Shown here in pieces: positions 7,560-17,190 of a stretch of DNA of 64,000 bases. Within the stretch, counting starts at the first letter, position 1. Every line of letters begins with the position of its first letter. A program made the position numbers and the translations under genes. The stretch is from Chryseobacterium gleum (lineage in GTDB: Bacteria; Bacteroidota; Bacteroidia; Flavobacteriales_D; Crocinitomicaceae): positions 1 through 64,000 of the forward strand of contig CAMDFN010000010.1 of NCBI GenBank assembly GCA_945897565.1. Direction: 5' to 3'. Under the pieces are notes generated by a model, which was given only the letters and a program-made list of their open reading frames with translations, was not told the origin of the DNA and made no database searches.

Positions 7560-9577
7560 GGTTTAAACATTTTTTGATCTTAATTTTCTTTTTTACGCTT
7601 CAAACGGTTTTTGCACAATTCCCCTACTCAAGCAAGAGTAAAAAAGCAATCAAGCTATTTGAAGCAGCTCAAAAAGCACCCACCGAAAAACGCAATCCAG
7701 AGACTGGTGCACCCAATTACGAGCAAGGCATTCTTCTTTTAAACGCTGCAATCCTTAAAGACACCAACTTTTGGGAAGCTTATTTACTCAAAGCTGAATT
7801 TCTAGAATACCAACGCAAATATGCCGCTGCGGCCGTTTGTTATCAAAAAGCCTTAGCAATTGACCCCACGCATAGTATCAGTGGCAATACCCATTTTTTT
7901 CTGGCCATCTGCCAATTGACGATTGGCAATTACAAAGATGCCCTACAAACCATCAATAGCTATCTGAGCAATCCAAATGCCAACGAAAAATTCCAAGCGC
8001 AAGCCTATCAAATCAAAGCCAGTGCTGAGTTCTCCATTGCAGCAATCAGTAAGCCCCAACCTTTTGAACCGCGCAATGCAGGTGAAGGCATCAATACGCC
8101 GTTTCCAGAATACTACCCTACCCTCACCGTCGACGGACAGCAACTTTTATTTACCAGAAGGCTTCCTATTGTACAAGATGGCCACCCAGATGAACAAGAA
8201 GATTTTTATGTTTCGGCTTTCGATTCAAAAACAAATATTTGGACACGCGCCAAACCGATGCCCGCCAGCATCAATACCTCATGGAATGAAGGTGCGCCCA
8301 CCATCTCGGGCGATGGCAAGACCATCATTTTTGTAGCATGTACAGACCCATCGGGCTTGAATTACGGCGACAACCGCACCGGAAAAGGCTCATGCGATCT
8401 CTTCATTACACAAAAAGTCAATGGCCGCTGGACCACCCCAATTAACTTACCCGGCTTGGTCAATACCGCCAACTGGGAAACCCAACCCTCTCTGAGTGCC
8501 GATGGGCAGACGCTCTATTTTATTCGTGCGGTGCGTTCTAAAGAAGGCCGAGCAAATAGCGATATCTACGTGGCAAGCTTACTTGAAAACGGTACTTGGT
8601 CTGAGGCACAAAGGCTTTCTAATACAATCAATACGTCAGCTAACGAAGAATCCGTTCAAATTCATCCAGATGGTTATACGCTCTACTTTGCCTCGCGCGG
8701 ACACATCGGGCTCGGGGGTTCTGACTTGTTTATGAGCAGAAAAGATGCCAAAGGAAATTGGAGCAAGCCTCTTAATCTTGGCTACCCTATCAATACCCGC
8801 TTTGATGAAAATTCATTGCTAGTTTCTGCCCAAGGAGACATCGCTTTTTTTGCCTCTGACAGGCAAGGTGGTTTTGGCGGCCTAGATATTTACACCTTTG
8901 AACTCCCCTCAGAACTACAAGCCGTTCAAACTTTTTACTTTGAAGGCACTTCCTTTGACGCAAGCAACAACAAAAAACTGTCTGCACACATTGAACTGAC
9001 AGATCTTTCCAGCGGACAAAAAGTTTTTGACGGCCTGGCAGATGCATTTGATGGAAAAATTACGCTGCCACTGCCCATCAACCGCAGCTATGCAGTGCTT
9101 GTGAATCATCCGGGTTACCATCCTTTTTCGCTCAATTTTGATTTGACAAACTTAGCCGGCGCAAAAAGTTACTTGCTCGACATGCCCCTCAATCCACTGA
9201 GCTCAACGGCAGAAAACATCCTCAACAATGTCTTCTTTGACCTCGGTAAAGCCACCCTCAGACCTGAATCAAAAGTGGAATTAAGCAACCTCAGCAGCTA
9301 CTTGCACAAAAATCCCCAACTTAAAATTGAAATCCAAGGCCATACCGATAGCCGTGGCGATGCCACTAAAAACCTACAGTTGTCTGAAGCGCGTGCCAAG
9401 GCAGTGTACGAATTCTTAATTCTAGAAGGCATTGCAGCAACCCGACTCACTTTTAAAGGATATGGTTCAACGCAACCAATTGTCAGCAATGATGCTATAA
9501 CTCAATTAAGCGAAGCCACACAGATAGAAGCCGCACATCAGAAGAACCGCAGAACCTGTTATAAAATAGTACCATGA
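7556..9577 (+). CDS. TPR / PD40 beta-propeller / OmpA-domain outer-membrane protein
   Basis: 673 aa with a clear signal peptide (about 1-20, ending VFAQ). TPR-like helices (about 30-145) are followed by PD40/WD40-like propeller blades (about 165-460) with repeated LSADGQTLYF and IHPDGYTLYF-type strands and NTSWNE/NTSANE loops, a beta-sandwich linker, and a C-terminal OmpA peptidoglycan-binding domain (about 550-673: GHTDSRG, LSEARAKAV). The architecture matches Bacteroidota OmpA/PD40 lipoprotein-like proteins, some of which (PorE type) serve T9SS; that role is only a possibility here. Overlaps queE and the UbiA gene by ATGA. Confidence 0.87.
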   Translation: MRFKHFLILIFFFTLQTVFAQFPYSSKSKKAIKLFEAAQKAPTEKRNPETGAPNYEQGILLLNAAILKDTNFWEAYLLKAEFLEYQRKYAAAAVCYQKALAIDPTHSISGNTHFFLAICQLTIGNYKDALQTINSYLSNPNANEKFQAQAYQIKASAEFSIAAISKPQPFEPRNAGEGINTPFPEYYPTLTVDGQQLLFTRRLPIVQDGHPDEQEDFYVSAFDSKTNIWTRAKPMPASINTSWNEGAPTISGDGKTIIFVACTDPSGLNYGDNRTGKGSCDLFITQKVNGRWTTPINLPGLVNTANWETQPSLSADGQTLYFIRAVRSKEGRANSDIYVASLLENGTWSEAQRLSNTINTSANEESVQIHPDGYTLYFASRGHIGLGGSDLFMSRKDAKGNWSKPLNLGYPINTRFDENSLLVSAQGDIAFFASDRQGGFGGLDIYTFELPSELQAVQTFYFEGTSFDASNNKKLSAHIELTDLSSGQKVFDGLADAFDGKITLPLPINRSYAVLVNHPGYHPFSLNFDLTNLAGAKSYLLDMPLNPLSSTAENILNNVFFDLGKATLRPESKVELSNLSSYLHKNPQLKIEIQGHTDSRGDATKNLQLSEARAKAVYEFLILEGIAATRLTFKGYGSTQPIVSNDAITQLSEATQIEAAHQKNRRTCYKIVP

Positions 9578-10494
9578 TCCCATTTTTAAGATTGATTCGC
9601 ATCAAAAACTTGTTGGCAATATTAATTGCCATGCTCGGTGTAGCCTATTTTTTACACGAGCAAAATCCTTATAAAGTGATTGACTTTCATCCTTTTCACT
9701 ACGGGTTATTGATCTGCTCTACCCTCATTATTGCCGCCGCCGGACACATCATAAATGACTACTTTGACCTCAAAGCCGATCGGATCAACAAACCCGATGC
9801 GCTCGTACTCACCAAATATATGGCGAAGCGCTGGGCTATTTTGGCTAATTGGATTTTAAATATCCTCGGATTCATGATGGCCGTGATCATTTCTTGGCAC
9901 TACGACACCTTGATTTTTGTGTTTGTCCACCTCTTAAGTATCAATTTACTTTGGTTTTACAGTGCTTATTGGAAACGTAAATTGGTATTAGGCATTGTAA
10001 TACTTGCAGCCTTACCCGGATTGGTATTGTTTTTATCAAGCTGGTTTTTTCAGGTACTCAATGAACACCAAAGCAGCTTCTCCTCTTATCACGAAGAAAC
10101 TTGGTCTACGTTTTTAGATTACCGCTTCATTTATTTTGTAGCTATTTGTGCATTTTTCATCAATCTCAGTAGAGAAATCATCAAAGATATCCACGACATC
10201 CCAGGCGACAGCCTCATTGACGCACCTACTATCCCACGCAAAATTGGGATTCAAAAAGCAACACTCTTAGCCTTGATCATTCTTCAGCTCCCTGCTGTGT
10301 TTTTTCTGATCCTTCAACTTATTTCTGATTTTTCACTTCCTAGTTTGTATACATCAGTTGTTTTGAGCCTGCTCGAGGTCTTGTTTGTATTGGGTTTTGG
10401 AGCTTATTACCTCGCACCAAATATACTGGCCAAATATTTTCGCTTGCTGCCGACAATTGCGCTCATTCTAGGTCTGACTTGTTTATATTTTTAA
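9574..10494 (+). CDS. UbiA-family membrane prenyltransferase (geranylgeranylglycerol-phosphate geranylgeranyltransferase-like)
   Basis: 306-aa integral membrane protein with about eight or nine hydrophobic helices. The two Asp-rich UbiA motifs are visible: NDYFDLKADRINKP (about 68-81) and DIHDIPGD (about 207-214). Bacteroidota UbiA genes beside maf are commonly annotated as geranylgeranylglycerol-phosphate geranylgeranyltransferase-like; the true aromatic or glycerol-phosphate acceptor cannot be told from sequence. MenA-like menaquinone synthesis is a less likely alternative, as no men gene is nearby. ATGA overlap upstream; one base separates it from maf. Confidence 0.8.
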   Translation: MIPFLRLIRIKNLLAILIAMLGVAYFLHEQNPYKVIDFHPFHYGLLICSTLIIAAAGHIINDYFDLKADRINKPDALVLTKYMAKRWAILANWILNILGFMMAVIISWHYDTLIFVFVHLLSINLLWFYSAYWKRKLVLGIVILAALPGLVLFLSSWFFQVLNEHQSSFSSYHEETWSTFLDYRFIYFVAICAFFINLSREIIKDIHDIPGDSLIDAPTIPRKIGIQKATLLALIILQLPAVFFLILQLISDFSLPSLYTSVVLSLLEVLFVLGFGAYYLAPNILAKYFRLLPTIALILGLTCLYF

Positions 10495-10495
10495 G

Positions 10496-11056
10496 ATGCA
10501 ACTCGTACTCGGATCAGCCTCGCCAAGAAGAAAAGCTTTATTAACAGAACTCGGATTTGAATTCCGTATCCTTACGGCCAATGCCGACGAATCTTTTGAC
10601 CCTACCCTTAGCCCTGAAGAGCTCGTATTGTCTATTTGCCGAAAGAAAATTGCCGCTATTTGGCCACAAGTAGCGCCTGGAGAAAAGCTGATTTGTGCAG
10701 ACACCATAGTTTACCTGAACGGAGAAGTATTGGGTAAGCCAACGAGTAAGGCCGATGCCATTGAAATGATCCAAAAACTATCCGCAAAAAGCCATGAGGT
10801 GTATACAGGAGTTGTCATCAAAGACAGCAGTGGCGAGCACCAACTTGTGGACTGCACCACTGTGCGCTTTCAAGAGCTCAAGCTGGCTGATATCATTCAT
10901 TATGTAGAGCAGCACCAAGCCATGGACAAAGCGGGTTCTTATGGCATTCAAGACTGGATTGGCCATATCGGTGTGGTGGAAATACGCGGATCTTATACCA
11001 ACGTGATGGGCCTTCCTACACAACGACTCTATCCTTTCTTGAAGAATTTAGACTGA
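10496..11056 (+). CDS. maf: Maf family nucleoside triphosphate pyrophosphatase
   Basis: 186 aa, normal length. The N-terminal SASPRRKALL motif, the ADT acid motif (about 69-71), KPTSKADA and the MDKAGSYGIQ segment identify Maf/YhdE-type pyrophosphatases, which hydrolyse dTTP, UTP or modified nucleotides as house-cleaning enzymes. It lies immediately after the UbiA gene and ends the queE-maf transcription unit before a strong terminator. The end of the gene is partly duplicated just downstream (11043-11100). Confidence 0.94.
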   Translation: MQLVLGSASPRRKALLTELGFEFRILTANADESFDPTLSPEELVLSICRKKIAAIWPQVAPGEKLICADTIVYLNGEVLGKPTSKADAIEMIQKLSAKSHEVYTGVVIKDSSGEHQLVDCTTVRFQELKLADIIHYVEQHQAMDKAGSYGIQDWIGHIGVVEIRGSYTNVMGLPTQRLYPFLKNLD

Positions 11057-11100
11057 TTTCAATTGTTTTTTTAGAATTTAGACAGATCTCCATTGAATTT
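11043..11100 (+). repeat. Imperfect 30-bp direct duplication of the maf 3' end
   Basis: GAATTTAGAC at 11043-11052 recurs at 11073-11082, 30 nt later, and both are followed by similar TGATTTCAATTG/AGATCTCCATTG stretches. The second copy lies beyond the maf stop and before the terminator. Confidence 0.6.
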
Positions 11101-11106
11101 GTGAAC

Positions 11107-11139
11107 AAAAAAAACCGCAGGTTCTCCTGCGGTTTTTTT
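11107..11139. terminator. Bidirectional rho-independent terminator between maf and the OmpA-like gene
   Basis: Stem ACCGCAGG / CCTGCGGT with loop TTCT, extended by flanking A and T runs so it works on both strands. It lies between the convergent maf (+) and OmpA-like (-) genes. Confidence 0.88.
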
Positions 11140-11175
11140 GTATTGTTGCCCTTGAGCTTGCTTACTCAGGAATAT

Positions 11176-12420
11176 CTATAACTTAACTCTGAATTCGACC
11201 CTGCGGTTTTTAGCGTCTTTGACTTCTTGGTCGTCGTCTTCGCTGATTTCAGCACTTGGAACGCTATCAGATTTGTAGGACTTCACAATGCGGTCTTCGG
11301 TAATTCCGTTGTTGGCCAAGTATTTAACGGCTGCCGCAACGCGTTTGCGGTCCATATCGAGATAGTCTTCGTTTTCGGCGCCAGCTTTGATCTCAAGACC
11401 ATCATTGTGACCTTCTACTTCAATTTTTAGATCCACATTGGCATTCATTTGTGCGATGATGAAATCGAGGTTTGCACGCGCATTTTCTGTCAAAGAAGTT
11501 TTACCTGCGCGGAAATAAATGGTTTGAGCAGCGATTTTCTTATCGGTGGTCATTTTGTCGTTGATTTCTGGTGTTTTGTCAAAAACCAAAGTGCTGAAAC
11601 CATCTTCGATTTTTGGTGGTTTGGCGTTGAAGCAAGCGCACTCCGTTGGGCTATCTACCAAACGAACGATGATGTTGTCTATGTAGTAGTAAGCGTGCGT
11701 TAGCGGATCTGCTTCGGCATCTTTTGGTTTTTTAACGGCTTGAAATTGTGTTTTGTCATTGAGGTCGAAGTTACCGATGGTGATGTATTTTTCATCGCCT
11801 TTAGCGGTGTAAGTATTGCAAACCTTTTCCCAACCGAAGAAACCATTGTATACTTTGTTGAGTTGTGCTTTCATGACGTGGTCTCCGGCCATGTAAATAG
11901 CGCCTGCTTCGCCGTTGCCTGGTTTATCTTTAGAAAGGTATACGCCTAGGTTGTTGCAAGCAAATTTAGATGATTCACCAAGTGAAACGGCGTATTCGAT
12001 GCAATAAGTCAAGCCTTTTTTAAGGGTAACTGGCTCTTTACCTTGCACCAATTGAATGGTGATGTAAGAGCGCTCGCCTGCTAGTTTACCTGGTTTGTAG
12101 GCTACAATACCAGCATAAACATTGCCTCCGTTTTCTGTGGTGGGTTCTTCTGAACCGTAGATATTGGCTGGTACAGCGATGTCACCAGTTGCAGATTTTG
12201 AAAATAAATCAGCTTTGAGTTCTGTTGGGGAGCTGATGCCGGTTCCAGCGGCGTCTATGCCGTTGAGCTCGGTGAGGTCTTCGGAAGCACCTTCAAATGT
12301 GATATTGATGATTTCTTTCTCATTGGTTTTTTTGCCTTTTTGAGCAAAAGCACCTTGTGTAAGCATAAGAATTGAACAAGCAACTAAAATGTTACGAATT
12401 GGCGTGGTTTGTAATTTCAT
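11176..12420 (-). CDS. OmpA-family protein with N-terminal beta-sandwich domain
   Basis: 414 aa. Signal peptide about 1-26 (ends GAFAQ). Residues about 35-265 look like a jelly-roll ligand-binding domain (start INITFEGA, end [10 protein letters not shown]), like carbohydrate-binding or discoidin-type folds; this is inference. A Cys-rich linker (CACF) leads to a C-terminal OmpA domain (about 295-414: [18 protein letters not shown]). The usual HTDxxG segment reads GHNDGLE and is followed by an acidic insertion, so peptidoglycan binding may be altered. The start codon lies inside hemE (29-nt overlap in another frame), implying coupled expression. Confidence 0.8.
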   Translation of the reverse strand: MKLQTTPIRNILVACSILMLTQGAFAQKGKKTNEKEIINITFEGASEDLTELNGIDAAGTGISSPTELKADLFSKSATGDIAVPANIYGSEEPTTENGGNVYAGIVAYKPGKLAGERSYITIQLVQGKEPVTLKKGLTYCIEYAVSLGESSKFACNNLGVYLSKDKPGNGEAGAIYMAGDHVMKAQLNKVYNGFFGWEKVCNTYTAKGDEKYITIGNFDLNDKTQFQAVKKPKDAEADPLTHAYYYIDNIIVRLVDSPTECACFNAKPPKIEDGFSTLVFDKTPEINDKMTTDKKIAAQTIYFRAGKTSLTENARANLDFIIAQMNANVDLKIEVEGHNDGLEIKAGAENEDYLDMDRKRVAAAVKYLANNGITEDRIVKSYKSDSVPSAEISEDDDQEVKDAKNRRVEFRVKL

Positions 12421-13438
12421 AGTTTTTGACGGTATTTATAAATACTTTGACCATTTCTGGATCAATATCGGGATATACTCCGTGACCCAAATTTACAATA
12501 TGTCTTTGACTTTTAAAGGAATTGAGCATTTTTTTGGTTTCTTGCTCTATCAATTGTGCGCTACCATAGAGCACACAAGGATCTAAATTGCCTTGTAAAG
12601 TCTTTTGCTCCTGAACCAAACTTCGTGCCACAGGCACAGACATATTCCAGTCGAGGCCGATGGTGGTGCAGGGTAATTGAGCGATTTCTGGCAATGAGAC
12701 AACGGCTCCCTTAGAAAAAACGGTGAGTGGTACTTCTTGCAGGGCGGCACAAATTTGTTGGATATAACGCAGGCCGAATTCGCGGTATTGGTCTTCACCG
12801 AGAATACCAGCCCATGAATCAAACAACTGAAGCGCATCGGCTCCGGCTGCAATTTGCCCTTTCAAATAAGCGATAGTAACGTCGGTAATGCGCTGTAAGA
12901 GTTGATGCGCGAGCAAGGGTTGTGTGTAGAGTAATTTTCTTGATTCACTGAACGTTTTGGAGCCGTGGCCCTCTACCATATAACAGAGGATAGTCCAGGG
13001 AGCGCCTGCAAAACCGATCAGTGGCACGCGACCACTCAAACCTGCTTTGGTTTGCTTTAATGCTTCAAAAACATACCACAAACGGTCTTGCACATCGATT
13101 TGGGCGTCGAGCAGATCGAGCTGCGCTTGCGTGCGAATGGTATTTTCAAACCACGGGCCTTTTTGCTCAATCATTTGATAGGGTAAACCCATGGCCTCTG
13201 GAATCACTAAAATATCTGAAAAGATAATAGCTGCATCTACACCCAATAAATCTACGGGCTGAATACTGACTTCGGTTGCAAATTGGGGTGTTTCGACTAA
13301 TTCTTTAAAACCCGATAATTTGGCTCTAACGGCGCGGTATTCTGGGAGGATTCGGCCTGCCTGACGCATTAGCCATACTGGATAGCGCTCGATGGCCTCG
13401 CCACGGTGCGCGCGTAGAAATAAATCGTTTTGAATCAT
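12392..13438 (-). CDS. hemE: Uroporphyrinogen decarboxylase HemE
   Basis: Decarboxylates the four acetate side chains of uroporphyrinogen III to give coproporphyrinogen III in haem synthesis. 348 aa, typical. The signature [16 protein letters not shown] is at about 21-36, GFAGAPWT in the middle, and NLGHGVYPD near the end. A TACTTTTG -7 element ends 5 nt before the ATG, suggesting a leaderless start. Its last 29 nt overlap the start of the OmpA-like gene. No other haem gene is in the window. Confidence 0.97.
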   Translation of the reverse strand: MIQNDLFLRAHRGEAIERYPVWLMRQAGRILPEYRAVRAKLSGFKELVETPQFATEVSIQPVDLLGVDAAIIFSDILVIPEAMGLPYQMIEQKGPWFENTIRTQAQLDLLDAQIDVQDRLWYVFEALKQTKAGLSGRVPLIGFAGAPWTILCYMVEGHGSKTFSESRKLLYTQPLLAHQLLQRITDVTIAYLKGQIAAGADALQLFDSWAGILGEDQYREFGLRYIQQICAALQEVPLTVFSKGAVVSLPEIAQLPCTTIGLDWNMSVPVARSLVQEQKTLQGNLDPCVLYGSAQLIEQETKKMLNSFKSQRHIVNLGHGVYPDIDPEMVKVFINTVKNYEITNHANS

Positions 13439-13443
13439 CAGTG

Positions 13444-13451
13444 CAAAAGTA
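13444..13451 (-). promoter_or_regulatory. -7 element of hemE
   Basis: Minus-strand TACTTTTG, an exact TAnnTTTG match, 5 nt upstream of the hemE ATG in the short gap after ung. Confidence 0.5.
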
Positions 13452-13456
13452 CGGAA

Positions 13457-14125
13457 TTACCATTGAATTTCGCGCGTACCGACACTGCGTAAAAAAGCAT
13501 TTGTTTTGCTGAAATGCTTGCAGCCAAAAAATCCGCGGTGAGCGGCCAACGGCGAAGGGTGTACCGCTTTTAAAACCAAATGCTTTGAAGCATTGATCTG
13601 ACTTGCTTTGGCCTGTGCTTTAGCGCCCCAAAGAATAAAAACAATATTATCTTTCTCCATGGCAATTTTCTCAATAACGGCATCTGTGAATTGCTCCCAA
13701 CCCCAATTTTTATGGCTATCGGCTTGTCCTTCTTGAACGGTTAGAACGGAATTAAGCAAAAGTACGCCTTGCCGCGCCCAGCTTTCAAGATTCCCGTTTG
13801 GTAAATCAGGTAATTGAAGGTCTGTTTTTCTTTCTTTGAAAATATTGACCAAACTTTTCGGTAAGGGCCTCACGTCGGAAGCAACGGAGAAACAGAGTCC
13901 GTTGGCATGCCCTTTGGTCGGATAGGGGTCTTGTCCGAGAATGACGACTTTTAAATCTGCCCAGTGGCATAGTTCAAAGGCCCTAAAAATTTGCTCTTTT
14001 GGCGGAAAAATGGTTTCGGGGTTTTCAATATAAGCTTTTTCAACATGTTGGGTCAACTGTTCAAAATAGGGTTTTTGAAGTTCACTCTTCAATGCTTGAT
14101 GCCAAGACTTTGGAAGGGCCTTCAT
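13457..14125 (-). CDS. ung: Uracil-DNA glycosylase, family 1
   Basis: Removes uracil from DNA as the first step of base excision repair. 222 aa, normal. Motif A is GQDPYP with catalytic Asp66; position 69 is Pro where many family-1 enzymes have His (GQDPYH). Motif B, HPSPLAAHRGFFG near the C-terminus, carries the catalytic His. The GQDPYPTxGHA form, with DVRPLPKSL after it, also occurs in actinobacterial Ung, so it looks like a functional subfamily and not decay. It starts 6 nt after the Asp-box gene and probably shares its transcript. Confidence 0.94.
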   Translation of the reverse strand: MKALPKSWHQALKSELQKPYFEQLTQHVEKAYIENPETIFPPKEQIFRAFELCHWADLKVVILGQDPYPTKGHANGLCFSVASDVRPLPKSLVNIFKERKTDLQLPDLPNGNLESWARQGVLLLNSVLTVQEGQADSHKNWGWEQFTDAVIEKIAMEKDNIVFILWGAKAQAKASQINASKHLVLKAVHPSPLAAHRGFFGCKHFSKTNAFLRSVGTREIQW

Positions 14126-14131
14126 CAGCGT

Positions 14132-15409
14132 TTAATCTAAATCGATGAGCGCTACCCAAAGCGTAATTTTACCGTTGTCCATGCGCGGCCAAATGGGCCT
14201 GATGCGTCCGTCATAGGCTGCTATACCTAAGTAATCTCCAAAGAAAACCATCGGGTTTGGCACAAACGGCTGTGTAGAAATGCGTTGTTCTTTGAAAGTC
14301 TCGCCTCCGTTGGTGCTTGTTGCCCAAATGACATCTGTGCGGTTATCGCTGAAGCGCCTGCGGTCATAATACACAAAATGAAGGTCGCCGCGCAGTGGAT
14401 CTACCGCCATGGAGGTCAGGAATTGATGCTTGGCTTCTTTGTCTTGATTCACTTGAATAGGCGCCGACCAAGTGGTGCCTCCGTCGGTAGATTTGAGCAA
14501 CCATACGTCGGTGTTGTCGGTACCATTGCGTTGATCGCACCAATTGAGGTAAAGCGTTCCGTTGTGAGGCCCGCCACTCAAATCGGACATCAAAAAAGGC
14601 AGGCCATTGGCGCGGTAGATGCCGGGGATTTGGATGTCCCAACCGCCGATGTGGTCGGCGAGTTTGCGTTCTTCTGAAAGCCAGGTGAGGCCGCCGTCTG
14701 TTGACTTTTGAAACATGATGCCTCGAGGGCCGGTCCAGCAGACGAAAAGTTCACCGTTGGAGCCCAGCGCAGGAACTGCTCCTTCTACAGTGTTGTCTCC
14801 ATCGAGGCAATCGCCACCATATTTGGATATTCTCAGCGGCTCCGACCAACTTAAGCCTCGGTCTAAACTCTTTGAAAAAACAATAATAGAAGTGTCTTTG
14901 GGGTCGGCGGAGTCATAGGCATCGAACTGCGTCCAGGTCATGTAAACTACATTCGTTTTCGGATCGATGACCACCCAATGTTTGTCTTGCACTTTTGTGC
15001 CGTTGGGTTTTGGAAAGGAGCCTTTTGAAAACTGACCCGGTTTGTCGGCAAATTGACATACAATGCGGTCGAGGTGACTTCCTTTGCTGTAAGCACTTAA
15101 GTGAAAGTAATACAAACGACCGCTGTTGTCGTATTGCAAAACAGGGTCGCCGTAGACACCAAATGGGCTTTTTAAAGCACTCGACTTCCAGGTTTGGCCG
15201 CCATCTGCAGAAAAATGATAACCCTGCAAAACGGTTCCGGCCGAAATTTCTTGTGGATTGAGCGGATTAATGGCAATAGAAGGCTCGCATTCGTTGAAGG
15301 CATATTTGGCCGCAACTGGCGGAATCTGAATGTTTTTGACCGGTTGAGCGAGCAGCTCAGCAGCAAAAAGGCTAACGAAGCCAATAAAGAAGAAGTGGTG
15401 CATTTGCAT
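14132..15409 (-). CDS. Secreted Asp-box (BNR-repeat) sialidase-like beta-propeller protein
   Basis: 425 aa from the chosen ATG. A signal peptide (HHFFFIGFVSLFAAELLAQ region) is followed by a six-bladed-propeller-like domain with at least five Asp boxes of form S-x-D-x-G-x-T/S-W (SADGGQTW, SLDRGLSW, STDGGLTW, STDGGTTW, STNGGETF). This fits exo-sialidase or BNR-repeat glycosidase-like proteins. I did not locate an Arg triad convincingly, so enzymatic activity is unproven. The frame extends to a TTG at 15442, but ATGs at 15409 or 15403 are better starts. Overlaps the end of the M61 peptidase gene by about 38 nt. Confidence 0.75.
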   Translation of the reverse strand: MQMHHFFFIGFVSLFAAELLAQPVKNIQIPPVAAKYAFNECEPSIAINPLNPQEISAGTVLQGYHFSADGGQTWKSSALKSPFGVYGDPVLQYDNSGRLYYFHLSAYSKGSHLDRIVCQFADKPGQFSKGSFPKPNGTKVQDKHWVVIDPKTNVVYMTWTQFDAYDSADPKDTSIIVFSKSLDRGLSWSEPLRISKYGGDCLDGDNTVEGAVPALGSNGELFVCWTGPRGIMFQKSTDGGLTWLSEERKLADHIGGWDIQIPGIYRANGLPFLMSDLSGGPHNGTLYLNWCDQRNGTDNTDVWLLKSTDGGTTWSAPIQVNQDKEAKHQFLTSMAVDPLRGDLHFVYYDRRRFSDNRTDVIWATSTNGGETFKEQRISTQPFVPNPMVFFGDYLGIAAYDGRIRPIWPRMDNGKITLWVALIDLD

Positions 15410-17165
15410 CCTTGATTTGTAGTGAAAATTGTGGTTTGGCAAAGGTTTTCATGGCACATTTGGTCGCAAAGATCTTGCCATCTCTTGCCAAAAGCAATTC
15501 TAATGTTTCTCCAGATTGAAGATTATTGTATTTATTTTCTAAGGCTGTTTTGTCTATTCTGTAGCCATCGCAAGCCAAAATTTCATCCCCAACACAAATT
15601 CCCGCATCTTCTGCCGCTGAGCCATTGCGCACAGTGCGCACCTTCAGCACTTCGCCCGCTTCGAGGGCTGCGCCAAAATTGGTGAGTGTACTGGTCTGAT
15701 CCAGCACCTTAATGCCCATTGGTTCAAAGTACTTTTGGTACGGGATAATTTGCGTGCCATTGACATAATTGGTGAAAAATGAGCGCATATCCTCTGCGCA
15801 ATAATTAGACAACTCCAATTCAAACTCTTGCTCGGTAAATCCGCGCTTTTGCTCTAGCGCATACTTATTGTAGAGCAATTGCATGAATCCATCCAAGCTT
15901 TGTTTGCCTTTTGATCTTTGAATGAGATAAGCATCTAAAACAGCACCAATGACTGCTCCACGCGAGTAATACGTCATGGTGGTGTTGCCAGAGTTCTCGG
16001 TTGGTCTGTATGCTTTGATCCAGGCATCGAAACTAGCGTGCGCTACCGGCTGAACGCGTGAACCGGGCGATCCTTCGACGTAATTGATTTGCGATTGTAA
16101 TTTATTGAGGAATTCAGTTTTGGTATAGAATCCGGAGCGCAAAAGCAGCAACTCATCGTAGTAAGACGTAATGCCTTCCATGACCCAAAGTAAAGAGGTG
16201 TAGCATTCTTGATCGTAATTGAAGGGGCCTAATTCAATCGGACGAATGCGCTTGACATTCCAGAGATGGAAATATTCGTGGGCCACTAAATTGATAAAGC
16301 CAATGTAATTCGAGCCCGTATAAGACCAACGGCTTACGCTCAAAACACAAGAGTTCATGTGCTCGAGGCCGCCTTGGCCGTCCGAAACGTTGTGCACAAT
16401 AAAAAGATAATCTTGGTTGGGGTTGCTGCCAAAGACAGCCGTTGCGGCCTCTACTACTTTAGCCATGTCGCGTTGCAATGCACTCACGTCGTAATTTGCC
16501 TCACCGTACATCGCGACGCGATGCCTGACGCCTGCAGCAGTAAAACTAAATTCTGTTTGATTTCCAATTTCAATTGGGCAATCGACTAACTGATCATAAT
16601 CTTTGAAAACAAAAGACTGAACGCCAATTTCGGATTTATCCATCACCCCTGCATCGGCCTTGAAATCAATCGGCGAAAGAGCAGTGCTTACTTTCTTGAA
16701 GGATTGATGTGGATACACCTTCACCACCCCTTGTTGGTTGCGGCTATTTTCGGTGTACATAAATACCGCAGCTCCCGGCACAAAGCCATGCGTATTGTCT
16801 AAAAACGGCGTGCGCACAGAAAGTTCAAACGCATACACTTCATAGTAAACCGTGTAAGACACTGCTCCTGCACATTCGATTACCCATGCATTTTTAGTTT
16901 TTTTCTTGACCGTTAGCGCCTTGCCATTGGCATCAATGGCCTTGACTTGGTTGAGATTTTTGGCAAACTCGCGCACCAAATAAGACCCGGGCGTCCAGAC
17001 CGGCAATTTGAATTCTTGGGTGGCTTGGTCGTTTTTCTCAACATCGATCTTGACGGCAAAATAATGCGCATTGGGTTGCGGCATCGATAAGTGATAGCGC
17101 AGTTCGATAGCACTTGAGCTAAAGGAGAACAAAAAGGAAAAAAGAAGAAGTAAAAAAGATCTCAT
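15372..17165 (-). CDS. M61 family metallopeptidase with PDZ domain (glycyl aminopeptidase-like)
   Basis: 597 aa with signal peptide about 1-19. An N-terminal beta domain (about 20-200) precedes the M61 catalytic core: zinc motif HEYFH at 296-300, extended as HLWNVKRIRP, the family signature, with the downstream Glu of the gluzincin fold in the MEGITSYYDE segment. A PDZ domain occupies about 480-580 (GDEILACDGYRID). Probably a periplasmic or outer-membrane-associated peptidase preferring Gly/Ala N-termini; substrate inferred from family only. A phased A-tract repeat lies just upstream (17191-17250). Confidence 0.9.
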   Translation of the reverse strand: MRSFLLLLFSFLFSFSSSAIELRYHLSMPQPNAHYFAVKIDVEKNDQATQEFKLPVWTPGSYLVREFAKNLNQVKAIDANGKALTVKKKTKNAWVIECAGAVSYTVYYEVYAFELSVRTPFLDNTHGFVPGAAVFMYTENSRNQQGVVKVYPHQSFKKVSTALSPIDFKADAGVMDKSEIGVQSFVFKDYDQLVDCPIEIGNQTEFSFTAAGVRHRVAMYGEANYDVSALQRDMAKVVEAATAVFGSNPNQDYLFIVHNVSDGQGGLEHMNSCVLSVSRWSYTGSNYIGFINLVAHEYFHLWNVKRIRPIELGPFNYDQECYTSLLWVMEGITSYYDELLLLRSGFYTKTEFLNKLQSQINYVEGSPGSRVQPVAHASFDAWIKAYRPTENSGNTTMTYYSRGAVIGAVLDAYLIQRSKGKQSLDGFMQLLYNKYALEQKRGFTEQEFELELSNYCAEDMRSFFTNYVNGTQIIPYQKYFEPMGIKVLDQTSTLTNFGAALEAGEVLKVRTVRNGSAAEDAGICVGDEILACDGYRIDKTALENKYNNLQSGETLELLLARDGKIFATKCAMKTFAKPQFSLQIKDANAPLLLYWLR

Positions 17166-17190
17166 GTCTAAAAATTTGTTTTGATCGCTT

